Positions 1-6,052 of a DNA stretch of 12,108 nucleotides are shown piece by piece (position 1 is the first letter of the stretch; each line of letters opens with the position of its first letter). This stretch comes from CAYXVU01 sp964468725 (GTDB lineage: Bacteria; Acidobacteriota; Blastocatellia; UBA7656), in contig CAYXVU010000186.1 of NCBI GenBank assembly GCA_964468725.1, forward strand, positions 1-12,108. Direction: 5' to 3'. The translations under genes were made by a program, and so were the position numbers. The notes beneath the pieces were generated by a model that did not search any database, was not told the origin of the DNA, and saw only the letters and a list, made by a program, of their open reading frames with translations.

Positions 1-18
1 CAGGGCTTTTGCAAAGTC
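1..18. repeat. IS left terminal inverted repeat
   Basis: The first 18 bases match the reverse complement of 1262-1279 at 17 of 18 positions; the mismatch is at position 8 (T against G). The transposase stop codon (17-19 on the minus strand) overlaps the inner edge of this repeat, so the coding region runs right into the IS terminus. Confidence 0.9.
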
Positions 19-1165
19 AGGAGTGAGGTTGCAAAAGCAGCTTCAACGCTTGCTCCGGTTGCGCGCAATAGAAGCGTCGGGCTTCTGCCAAGTTCTTCCA
101 TCCAGTGTGGCGCAGCAGGCCAATCGTCAGATTGTTACAGATCGCTATGGCTTCTCCACTTCGCCTCGACTTCATTCGACACCGATCTTCTTTCAGCGTT
201 ACATCGCGTCGATAATGCAATCCGTTTTCGATACTCCAATGCCCCCGCATCAACCTCAATAGTTCTTCCGCATCGGCCTCCAACGGCATCAACGAGGTGA
301 TCGCAAACCTCACTTGCCGACTCACCTTCCCCGTTTTCAGATGCTGCGTCGTGCCCTCAATGACCAAGACCTGCCCGATTTCCGGCCACTCAATTCGATC
401 TGCATACTGCGACGAAGCCCACACGCGCCGCTCTTCGAGGCGTCCGTGCCCTTTCTCGACCTCGTAGTGGCGGGTCACATCCGTCAATTGCTGCCGGTGA
501 TGCCGGTAAAAATCTTGCACTTGCCCATAGAGTCGGCCTTGATTTTCTTTGACTCTCCACAGATAGTCGCCGCCGCCTTCGACCACTTGGCACGACAATC
601 CGCGTTGCGCAAAGATGGCATCCCCGCTGACGATTTTGCCGCCTAAATCAAGGGTTTTGAGCACCCTCTTGGCGGCGCTGATTTCGTTCTCAGAGGCTGC
701 CAAAGCGGTTTGCCGGAGGACGAGATTTTCGGCGCTTTGCTGGAGCGCCAGCAGCGTCAAAGCTTGTCCCGGTTCGTCCCCATCGCAACCGCGCAAGCGT
801 TTGCCGTCGAGATTGAGCAAGCGCGAAGTCTGCCGATCTAAAGAAGCCAAATAGGCGCTTGCCAGCGACTCCAACTCGCTGAGGTCAAGACCAGATTGCA
901 GGAGCCGTCGCCAGGTTGCCGCGTGCGGGAAGCGCGGCCAGCTTAAGCCCAAGAGGGGTTTGAGGCTAGCGGCTCTGAACTCGATCCATTGAGCAATTTC
1001 TTGCGGGGTATCGGCGCCCCCGAGTTTGGCGATCAACAAGAGCAAGAGCAAGGGCAGCAAGCGATAGCGTCGTCCGCGTGGCTTGCGCGGGTCGGTCAAG
1101 CGCGCCAATCGTTGCGCCAGACTTTCAAAGAGCAGCGAGGCAGCAGGAGATGGGGTAGACTGCAT
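17..1165 (-). CDS. ISAs1-family DDE transposase
   Basis: Catalyses cut-and-transfer of the surrounding IS. The 382-residue length is normal for ISAs1 transposases. The N-terminal part carries the DPR-KPRGRRY-type stretch (about residues 25-34) followed by a hydrophobic leucine-rich segment (about 36-48). The RNase H-like core shows the three acidic catalytic positions in their usual contexts: D120 in LDGKRLRG, D182 in GDAIFAQ, and E313 in HWSIENGLH, followed by the family's DV...ED signature (D321, E326). No stop or frameshift interrupts it. The ATG at 1165 is preceded by a strong AAGGAAGG ribosome-binding site (1171-1178), but that site is locked in a hairpin (1166-1227), which should limit translation of read-through transcripts. 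Probably functional, judging from intact motifs only. Confidence 0.95.
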   Translation of the reverse strand: MQSTPSPAASLLFESLAQRLARLTDPRKPRGRRYRLLPLLLLLLIAKLGGADTPQEIAQWIEFRAASLKPLLGLSWPRFPHAATWRRLLQSGLDLSELESLASAYLASLDRQTSRLLNLDGKRLRGCDGDEPGQALTLLALQQSAENLVLRQTALAASENEISAAKRVLKTLDLGGKIVSGDAIFAQRGLSCQVVEGGGDYLWRVKENQGRLYGQVQDFYRHHRQQLTDVTRHYEVEKGHGRLEERRVWASSQYADRIEWPEIGQVLVIEGTTQHLKTGKVSRQVRFAITSLMPLEADAEELLRLMRGHWSIENGLHYRRDVTLKEDRCRMKSRRSGEAIAICNNLTIGLLRHTGWKNLAEARRFYCAQPEQALKLLLQPHS

Positions 1166-1227
1166 AAAGACCTTCCTTTGTCAGTAGAGTTGTGAAACTT
1201 CGAAATCAACTGACTTGGAAGGTCTTT
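1166..1227 (-). promoter_or_regulatory. Hairpin sequestering the transposase ribosome-binding site
   Basis: Directly upstream of the transposase ATG, 1166-1176 pairs perfectly (11 bp) with 1217-1227. A small internal loop follows, then a second 6-bp stem (1180-1185 with 1209-1214). In transposase-sense RNA the 3' arm contains the GGAAGG ribosome-binding site, and the stem ends at the base before the start codon. Known transposases such as those of IS10 and IS50 use similar structures to block translation from transcripts that enter from outside. That it works this way here is inference from the pairing. Confidence 0.6.
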
Positions 1228-1261
1228 TCTTTCAGTTGTCAAGTTCTCCTTCGTATTTCTC

Positions 1262-1279
1262 GACTTTGCAACAGCCCTG
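1262..1279. repeat. IS right terminal inverted repeat
   Basis: Reverse complement matches 1-18 at 17 of 18 positions. It fixes the right boundary of the IS at 1279. A perfect TTGACA hexamer reading inward lies just inside it (minus strand, 1242-1237), but no convincing -10 box follows at the right distance. Confidence 0.9.
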
Positions 1280-1309
1280 GGCAAAGAGGGAGAGATGTTA
1301 AGGTAGGGT

Positions 1310-1339
1310 TTGAGGCGATTCAGGAAAGGTTGATATGAT
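1310..1339 (+). promoter_or_regulatory. Predicted sigma-70-type promoter of the sugar operon
   Basis: TTGAGG (1310-1315), an 18-bp spacer, then TATGAT (1334-1339) preceded by an extended -10 TGA (1331-1333). The -35 matches 4 of 6 and the -10 matches 5 of 6 consensus positions. Transcription would start near 1346, leaving a leader of about 40 nt before the epimerase gene. The IS ends 30 bp upstream of the -35 box. Confidence 0.5.
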
Positions 1340-1386
1340 CGCGTTTCAAAAGGGATTGCGATAAAGAAAGGATACAAGCTGTTCTC

Positions 1387-2385
1387 GTGAAGCAAGATGT
1401 GATGGAGAAGCTAGCCGGTCGAAATATCCTGATTACCGGCGGAATGGGGTTTATTGGCAGTAATCTGGCACACAGGTTGGTCGCCTGCGGAGCAAAGTTG
1501 ACCTTGGTAGACTCCCTTGTCCCGGATTACGGCGGCAATCCGTTCAACATTCAGGGGCTGGAAGATCGCGTGCAGGTGAATATCGCCGATGTGCGCGACG
1601 AACACAGCATGGCCTATCTAGTGCGTGACCGCGACTACATTTTCAATCTCGCCGGACAGGTTAGCCACCTCGATAGTATGGAAGACCCATACACGGACTT
1701 GGAGATTAATGTCAGGGCGCAAATCTCTATCCTCGAAGCCTGTCGCAAGAACAATCAACAGGTGAAGATCGTCTTCACTTCGACGCGCCAATTATATGGC
1801 AAGCCTTCCTATTTACCGGTTGATGAGCAGCATCCCATCCAGCCAACAGATGCTAATGGCATCAACAAGCTCTCCGGCGAGTTGTATCACATCCTTTATA
1901 ACAACGTTTACAAACTGCGCGCCGTCTCCTTGCGATTGACCAACACCTACGGGCCTCGGCAGTTGATGAAACATGCACGGCAAGGGTTTATTGGATGGTT
2001 CATACGGCAGATCATTGAAGGGTCGGAGATTAAAATATATGGCGACGGGCAACAGTCACGCGATTTCAATTTCGTTGACGATGTGGTGGAGGCCCTCCTC
2101 CTCGCCGCTGTTTGCGAAGAAGCGAACGGTGAGATTTACAATTTAGGCGGCGATGAAGCGATAACCTTGCAATCATTGGTTGAGTTGATGATTGAACTCA
2201 ACGGAAAGGGGAGTTATCAATTCGCGCCCTTCCCACCGGAGAAGAAACGGATAGACATCGGCGATTACTATGCGGATTATTCCAAAATCAATTCGGCGCT
2301 AGGGTGGAAGCCGCGCACTTCCTTGCGTCAAGGTTTGATTCAAACGCTCGATTTCTATCGCCAAAATCTGGCTCACTACTTGTAA
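1387..2385 (+). CDS. SDR-family nucleotide-sugar epimerase/dehydratase, catalytic Tyr replaced by Asn
   Basis: Extended short-chain dehydrogenase acting on an NDP-sugar in the cytoplasm; the exact substrate cannot be told. The 332 residues begin with the Rossmann NAD(P)-binding motif GGMGFIG (18-24). NLAGQVSH (87-94) and the catalytic Ser/Thr region TSTRQLYG (131-138) follow. LRLTNTYGPRQ (182-192) and IYGDGQQSRDF-FVDD (217-232) are typical of the UDP-glucose 4-epimerase/GDP-mannose dehydratase group. At the YxxxK active site the protein reads NGINK (157-161): Lys is kept but Tyr is Asn. The GTG at 1387 has AAAGGA 14 nt upstream, a rather long spacing; the in-frame ATG at 1402 is an alternative that would give an N-terminus of more usual length. 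It is the first gene of the operon and is followed after 2 bp by a sugar aminotransferase, which points to amino-sugar synthesis. Family is sure, reaction is not. Confidence 0.88.
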   Translation: MKQDVMEKLAGRNILITGGMGFIGSNLAHRLVACGAKLTLVDSLVPDYGGNPFNIQGLEDRVQVNIADVRDEHSMAYLVRDRDYIFNLAGQVSHLDSMEDPYTDLEINVRAQISILEACRKNNQQVKIVFTSTRQLYGKPSYLPVDEQHPIQPTDANGINKLSGELYHILYNNVYKLRAVSLRLTNTYGPRQLMKHARQGFIGWFIRQIIEGSEIKIYGDGQQSRDFNFVDDVVEALLLAAVCEEANGEIYNLGGDEAITLQSLVELMIELNGKGSYQFAPFPPEKKRIDIGDYYADYSKINSALGWKPRTSLRQGLIQTLDFYRQNLAHYL

Positions 2386-2387
2386 AC

Positions 2388-3482
2388 ATGAGAGTACCTT
2401 TTGGAGAGTTAGGCCGCCAATACGCGGCGCTTCGCAATGAGATAGACGCCGCCATCAAAGCCGTATTGGAGCGCGGCTGGTTCGTTCTCGGCAAAGAGGT
2501 GGAAGAATTCGAGCGCGAGTTTGCCCAAGCCATCGGCGTCCGTCATGCCGTAGGCGTCGCATCAGGAACGGAAGCTATCCAACTTGCGCTCATGGCATTC
2601 GGAATTGGCAGCGGGCATCAAGTCATTACCGCTGCCAATACCTGCGTTCCAACCGTCTCCGGCATCACCGCTGCCGGAGCGACGCCGATTCTTGTAGATG
2701 TAGACGAAGCGAGTTTCAACCTCAACCCATCAGAGATCGAGTCGGCAATCACGGCGACTACAAAAGCCATTCTGCCTGTGCATCTTTACGGACAAGCAGC
2801 CGATATGGATGCCATTCTGGAGGTTGCTGCGCGCCACAGCATCCCGGTTATTGAAGATGCTGCACAAGCGCACGGCGCTACCTATCAGGGTCGCAAACTC
2901 GGCTCGCTCGGCGCTGCCGCCTGCTTCAGTTTCTATCCAAGTAAAAACCTCGGAGCCTACGGCGATGGCGGCGCAGTGGTCACCAACGATGATGGCGTTG
3001 CCGAAGCCCTGCGTAGGCTACGCAACTATGGTCAGGAGCGTCGCTATTATCATTCCGGTAAAGGGATCAACAGCCGATTGGATGAGATTCAAGCGGCTAT
3101 CTTGCGCGTCAAGCTGCCCTTTTTGGACGACTGGAACGCGCGGCGACGCCACATTGCGCTCCGCTATCATCAGGAGATCAACCATCCCAAAATTCTCAAA
3201 CCGCAAGAGGTATTCGTTGGCTGCAATTATCATCTCTATGTCATTCGATGTCGGCAGCGCGATCTATTGCATCGCTATCTGGCGCAGTTAGGGGTGACAA
3301 CCCTGATTCATTATCCGGTGCCGATTCATCTGCAAACTGCCTATGAAGATTTGAGTATGCAGAAGGGGGATTACCCGGTTGCCGAGAGGTTGGCAAGTGA
3401 AATTTTATCCTTACCCATCTTTCCCGAACTCTCTGATGAAGAGGTCAGCTATGTGGCGCAATGCATCAATCAATTCGAATAA
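2388..3482 (+). CDS. DegT/DnrJ/EryC1/StrS-family sugar aminotransferase
   Basis: PLP-dependent enzyme expected to transfer an amino group (usually from glutamate) to a keto-sugar nucleotide. The 364 residues contain the GTEAIQLAL segment (60-68) that binds the cofactor phosphate, the pyridine-binding acid in IEDAAQAHGA (D157), and the Schiff-base lysine in SFYPSKNLGAYGDGG (K186). The segment HYPVPIHLQTAY (308-319) resembles the 3-ketosugar aminotransferases such as FdtB/QdtB, hinting at a 3-amino sugar; this is recall, not a search. The frame stays open upstream to 2304 inside the epimerase gene, but the ATG at 2388, two bases after the epimerase stop, gives the normal family N-terminus (VPFGELGRQY) and is chosen. 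Translational coupling with the epimerase gene is likely. Confidence 0.93.
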   Translation: MRVPFGELGRQYAALRNEIDAAIKAVLERGWFVLGKEVEEFEREFAQAIGVRHAVGVASGTEAIQLALMAFGIGSGHQVITAANTCVPTVSGITAAGATPILVDVDEASFNLNPSEIESAITATTKAILPVHLYGQAADMDAILEVAARHSIPVIEDAAQAHGATYQGRKLGSLGAAACFSFYPSKNLGAYGDGGAVVTNDDGVAEALRRLRNYGQERRYYHSGKGINSRLDEIQAAILRVKLPFLDDWNARRRHIALRYHQEINHPKILKPQEVFVGCNYHLYVIRCRQRDLLHRYLAQLGVTTLIHYPVPIHLQTAYEDLSMQKGDYPVAERLASEILSLPIFPELSDEEVSYVAQCINQFE

Positions 3483-3567
3483 AGCAAACAGTTAATCTTG
3501 ACTCCTGCGCTTGCGCATCCCCCGGAATGGTTTATAGAATTGCGCCGCTGATTCGCAATGCAGAGGC

Positions 3568-3573
3568 AAGGAG
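3568..3573 (+). promoter_or_regulatory. Ribosome-binding site deciding a GTG start
   Basis: AAGGAG lies 8 nt before the GTG at 3582, an ideal spacing. It lies inside the frame that would open at the ATG at 3558, which has no such site. This favours the GTG as the glycosyltransferase start. Confidence 0.55.
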
Positions 3574-3581
3574 TTGAACGA

Positions 3582-4367
3582 GTGGAGCCGAACGCGAACC
3601 CAAGCATAAGCGTCTTCTTCCCGGCCTATAACGACGCCGGAACCATTGCCAGTATGATTGTCCTCGCCGACCGCACCTTACGACGGCTAACGAATGATTA
3701 TGAAATTATCGTAGTCAACGATGGCAGCACCGACCACACGGCGCAAGTCTTGACCGAGATGGAGTCGAAATATACACGCTTGCGGGTGATTCATCATCCG
3801 ACCAATCTGGGTTATGGGGGCGCGATACGAACCGGCCTCAACAGCGCGACCAAAGAGTTGATCTTCTACACCGATGGCGATGCCCAATATGATGTCCGCG
3901 AATTGGAATCGCTGCTCCCCTTGATGACAGCCGAAACCGAATGGGTAAACGGCTATAAAATTAACCGTTCCGACCCTTTGCACCGAGTCTGGATTGGCAA
4001 ATTATATTGTTGGGCGGTCAAACTCAGTTTTGGTATCAAGATTAAAGACGTAGACTGCGATTTCCGATTGATCCGACGATCCGGGTACGAGAGAGTTAAA
4101 CTCTACTCGTCAAGCGGCACCATCTGCGTTGAAATGATGAAATGCTTTCAAGATGCCGGACTGCGATTTGCAGAAACACCTGTGCATCATTTCCACAGAG
4201 CGTATGGCAAATCGCAATTCTTCAACTTTCGGCGACTCTTCAAAACCCTTAAAGATTTGAGCCGTTTATGGTGGCGTCTGGTGATTCAACGACAACACCA
4301 AGTTATTGCGGATACTGAAGACTCGCTTAACCCCATTTCGGCGGCGCATAAAAAGCCTGACGAATAA
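3582..4367 (+). CDS. Family 2 glycosyltransferase, DPM1/polyprenyl-phosphate type
   Basis: Transfers a sugar from a nucleotide donor, in this subgroup often to a polyprenyl phosphate carrier on the cytoplasmic membrane face. With the GTG start the protein has 261 residues. It shows the GT-A fold markers in order: FFPAYND (about 12-18), VNDGSTD (45-51), the NLGYGGAIRTG stretch, and the metal-binding DxD in YTDGDAQYD (DGD at 98-100). The DVDCDFRLIRR segment (156-166) follows. No membrane segments are evident at the C-terminus, unlike the GtrB-type members, so it is the soluble, single-domain form. The longer ATG start at 3558 is possible but lacks a ribosome-binding site. It lies 99 bp behind the aminotransferase gene and could share its transcript. 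Acceptor and sugar are unknown; a direct glycan-chain transferase is the main alternative. Confidence 0.88.
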   Translation: MEPNANPSISVFFPAYNDAGTIASMIVLADRTLRRLTNDYEIIVVNDGSTDHTAQVLTEMESKYTRLRVIHHPTNLGYGGAIRTGLNSATKELIFYTDGDAQYDVRELESLLPLMTAETEWVNGYKINRSDPLHRVWIGKLYCWAVKLSFGIKIKDVDCDFRLIRRSGYERVKLYSSSGTICVEMMKCFQDAGLRFAETPVHHFHRAYGKSQFFNFRRLFKTLKDLSRLWWRLVIQRQHQVIADTEDSLNPISAAHKKPDE

Positions 4368-4400
4368 GCAGAAATGGCAAACCAAAGTAAGCCTTCTTGG

Positions 4401-4463
4401 TTGAGAGGCGGTCTCTGACCGCCGAATCCCAAACGATATTGGCGGTCAGAGACCGCCTCTCAA
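4401..4463. repeat. 63-bp nested perfect palindrome, REP/MITE-like
   Basis: A 23-bp left arm (4401-4423) is perfectly repeated in inverse at 4441-4463 around a 17-nt spacer. Each arm is itself a palindrome: GGCGGTC, three bases, GACCGCC. The sequence can therefore fold as one long hairpin or as two short hairpins. It lies between the glycosyltransferase and methyltransferase genes. There is no T-run right after either arm, so an ordinary intrinsic terminator is unlikely. The form recalls interspersed extragenic palindromes, but only one copy is in this window. Confidence 0.85.
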
Positions 4464-4487
4464 CTCACCTCATTTTGATTGGTAAGT

Positions 4488-4496
4488 TGATATAAG
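4488..4496 (+). promoter_or_regulatory. Possible extended -10 promoter before the methyltransferase
   Basis: TGA followed by TATAAG forms an extended -10 box 34 bp before the methyltransferase start. No acceptable -35 box is found 16-18 bp upstream; a TTGATT hexamer is only 10 bp away. If active, the methyltransferase would be transcribed independently of the genes before the palindrome. Confidence 0.25.
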
Positions 4497-4530
4497 CGGG
4501 AAAATACCTTCTGACAAACCGGTAATTGGC

Positions 4531-5277
4531 ATGCGAGAAGCAGAGTACCGCGCGATGTTCGAAATGGAAGAGCATCTGTGGTGGTACGTCGGCATGCGCG
4601 CGATTACTGCGACCCTCTTGACCGAACACCTGCCTTCCGATAGCCCTCTGCGCTGGTTAGATGTGGGGTGCGGTACGGGCTATTCTTTGCGGTGGTTAAA
4701 AACCCGATTCAACCTGATTACATCGGCAGGGGTAGATTTCTCCCCGCACGCAACCGAATTTTGGCAGGCGAATGGCTTGCGGCAAGCAGCGCGTGGGTCA
4801 GCGACTCAATTGCCGTTCGCTGCCAACTCTTTTGACGTAGTGACCTGCTTCGATGTGATCTATCAATTCAGCACAGGAGACGCCAATCGCTCGCTGGGTG
4901 AGTTTCAGCGAGTATTGCAGCCGGGCGGCCTGCTCTTCATCCGCGAGCCTGCCTACGACTGGATGCGCGGGGCGCATGACGAAGCCGTCAGCACGCAACA
5001 CCGATTCCGGCTCGGCGAGTTGAGCCGCATGATTCAACTGCAAGGATTCGGAGTTTGTCGTCAAACCTATGCCAATATGGTCTTATTGCCGCTGGCCCTC
5101 GCCCATCGTTGGGGGTCTAAAAGAGGGGGTCAGCAAGATTCTGACGTCCGCCCCATTCATCCGCTGCTGAATCGCTTCTTTCGTCAGGTGCTCGAAGCCG
5201 AAGCGCGGCTCTTAAAAAATTTACGCTTCCCCTGCGGTCTTTCGGCAATCGTTATCGCCCGGAAAAACGGCGATTAG
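4531..5277 (+). CDS. Class I SAM-dependent methyltransferase
   Basis: Predicted to move a methyl group from S-adenosylmethionine to a small or sugar substrate. The 248 residues carry the SAM-binding motif I LDVGCGTG (43-50), an acidic residue after the second strand in GVDFS (about 69-73), the LPFAANSFDVVTCFDVIYQF stretch (motifs II-III) and LQPGGLLFIREPAYDW (about 129-144), as in the Methyltransf_11 group. The N-terminal MFEMEEHLWWYVGMR pattern is common in methyltransferases found beside glycosyltransferases (recall, not a search). Upstream of the ATG no clear ribosome-binding site is visible. It is separated from the glycosyltransferase gene by the 63-bp palindrome, so membership in that operon is uncertain. 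It could methylate the glycan made by the upstream enzymes; this is inference from position. Confidence 0.88.
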   Translation: MREAEYRAMFEMEEHLWWYVGMRAITATLLTEHLPSDSPLRWLDVGCGTGYSLRWLKTRFNLITSAGVDFSPHATEFWQANGLRQAARGSATQLPFAANSFDVVTCFDVIYQFSTGDANRSLGEFQRVLQPGGLLFIREPAYDWMRGAHDEAVSTQHRFRLGELSRMIQLQGFGVCRQTYANMVLLPLALAHRWGSKRGGQQDSDVRPIHPLLNRFFRQVLEAEARLLKNLRFPCGLSAIVIARKNGD

Positions 5278-5316
5278 CAGGGCACAGATCAGCGGGGCAC
5301 ATTTTCGCCTTCACGC

Positions 5317-5345
5317 TTAACGGGCTGTACGACTTGCTGTATGAT
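5317..5345 (+). promoter_or_regulatory. Predicted promoter of the sigma/anti-sigma operon
   Basis: TTAACG (5317-5322), a 17-bp spacer and TATGAT (5340-5345) match housekeeping consensus at 4 and 5 of 6 positions. The start point would be near 5352, just before a 12-bp perfect palindrome, and the leader would be about 86 nt. No clear ECF-type promoter (GAAC-like -35 with a CGTC-like -10) was found, so autoregulation is not evident. Confidence 0.4.
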
Positions 5346-5353
5346 AGGGCTTC

Positions 5354-5365
5354 GTTGTCGACAAC
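5354..5365. promoter_or_regulatory. 12-bp perfect palindrome at the predicted transcription start
   Basis: GTTGTCGACAAC is fully self-complementary and lies at about +3 to +14 of the predicted sigma-operon promoter, where a bound repressor would block initiation. Candidate operator only; a palindrome of this length can arise by chance. Confidence 0.3.
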
Positions 5366-5437
5366 CGACTGCGATGTTAGCAACAGATTTCAACCTCTGA
5401 GTGAATCCACTCTCCCCAGTGATTGCGTAGAGGTGCT

Positions 5438-6052
5438 ATGAAGGAGATAACCTTGGGCGCGTCCCATGAAGTGATTGGAAAAACTCCCCCGGACGTAGAT
5501 TGGGAATCTCTGATCAAGAGAGTTGCCGATGGCGACCAGTCTGCGCTAGCCAGTCTTTACGATAAGAGTAACCGATTGGTCTTCGGATTGATCCTTCGTA
5601 TCTTGAATGATCGTTCCGCAGCCGAAGAAGTATTGCTTGATGTCTTCACTCAGGTTTGGCGACAAGCCGCGCTGTATGATCGCAAACGAGGTGCGCCGCT
5701 GGCTTGGCTCATGACCATTGCGCGAAGTCGGGCAATAGATCGCTTTCGCGCCGGACGATACGATCAGCAAAACCGCGAAGACATCGAATCCATCGGCGAA
5801 GCCAAGTCCGACTTTCTTAGCCCGGAAGAGGCGACGGCCATCGCGGAACGGCAAAGACTGGTGCGCGCTGCCCTCGATAACTTAACTTCGGAACAGCGCG
5901 AAGTTATCGAGTTGGCCTATTTTTCTGGCCTCAGCCATAGCGAGATTGCCTTACAGCTCGGACAACCACTGGGCACAGTAAAGACCCGTGTACGTTTGGG
6001 GATGATGAAATTGCGTGAGGCGCTGACCCCGATACTCGGAGGTCAGCTATGA
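5438..6052 (+). CDS. ECF RNA polymerase sigma factor, SigK-like
   Basis: Directs RNA polymerase to stress- or signal-responsive promoters. The 204-residue form has sigma region 2 (about 37-105) with the AEEVLLDVFTQVW segment and the GAPLAWLMTIARSRAIDRFR signature, and region 4 (about 140-195) with LTSEQREVIELAYFSGLSHSEIA and the helix-turn-helix LGTVKTRVRLGM. These features and the partner genes resemble the SigK group that works with RskA-type anti-sigma factors. The start is uncertain. The ATG at 5438 has AGAGG only 4 nt away. An in-frame TTG at 5453 has a perfect AAGGAG 6 nt upstream. A TTG at 5423 has neither. The stop overlaps the next gene by 4 bp (ATGA), implying coupled translation with its cupin anti-sigma partner. 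Confidence 0.93.
   Translation: MKEITLGASHEVIGKTPPDVDWESLIKRVADGDQSALASLYDKSNRLVFGLILRILNDRSAAEEVLLDVFTQVWRQAALYDRKRGAPLAWLMTIARSRAIDRFRAGRYDQQNREDIESIGEAKSDFLSPEEATAIAERQRLVRAALDNLTSEQREVIELAYFSGLSHSEIALQLGQPLGTVKTRVRLGMMKLREALTPILGGQL
5441..5446 (+). promoter_or_regulatory. Ribosome-binding site inside the first codons of the sigma gene
   Basis: AAGGAG immediately follows the ATG at 5438 and stands 6 nt before an in-frame TTG at 5453. It may mean that the true sigma start is the TTG, giving 199 residues, or that both starts are used. Confidence 0.35.

Larger units (their letters stand above)
1..1279 (-). mobile_element. Complete ISAs1-family insertion sequence
   Basis: The element is bounded by imperfect terminal inverted repeats starting CAGGGCT at both ends and contains one full-length DDE transposase gene on the minus strand. 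Size (about 1.28 kb), single-gene layout and repeat sequence fit the ISAs1 family. The left end is the first base of the window, so the left flank and the 8-10 bp target duplication usual for this family cannot be seen; the right flank begins GGCAAAGAGG. The right end lies 30 bp before the -35 box of the promoter proposed for the downstream sugar operon, so that promoter appears undisturbed. Nothing in the element looks decayed, which suggests recent or ongoing activity (inference). Confidence 0.93.

Noticed and set aside
2809..3291. 160-codon open frame on the plus strand inside the aminotransferase gene
   Set aside because: It is an alternative frame of a gene with complete catalytic motifs and has no independent start signal.
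3498..3540. Promoter before the glycosyltransferase: TTGACT and TATAGA
   Set aside because: The two boxes are 29 bp apart, far outside the working range. The alternative -35 TTGCGC (3511-3516) with a 16-bp spacer is weak, so it was not listed.
4401..4463. The palindrome as a classic intrinsic terminator for the glycosyltransferase gene
   Set aside because: No run of T follows either arm closely; the nearest is the four-T stretch about 10 bases beyond. A different structural role is preferred.
5399..5412. GAGTG-4-CACTC hairpin in the sigma leader
   Set aside because: Only 5 bp long and not next to a start or T-run; easily a chance occurrence.
5278..5437. ECF-type autoregulated promoter upstream of the sigma gene
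   Set aside because: No pair resembling a GAAC-like -35 and CGTC-like -10 at 16-17 bp spacing was found before the gene.
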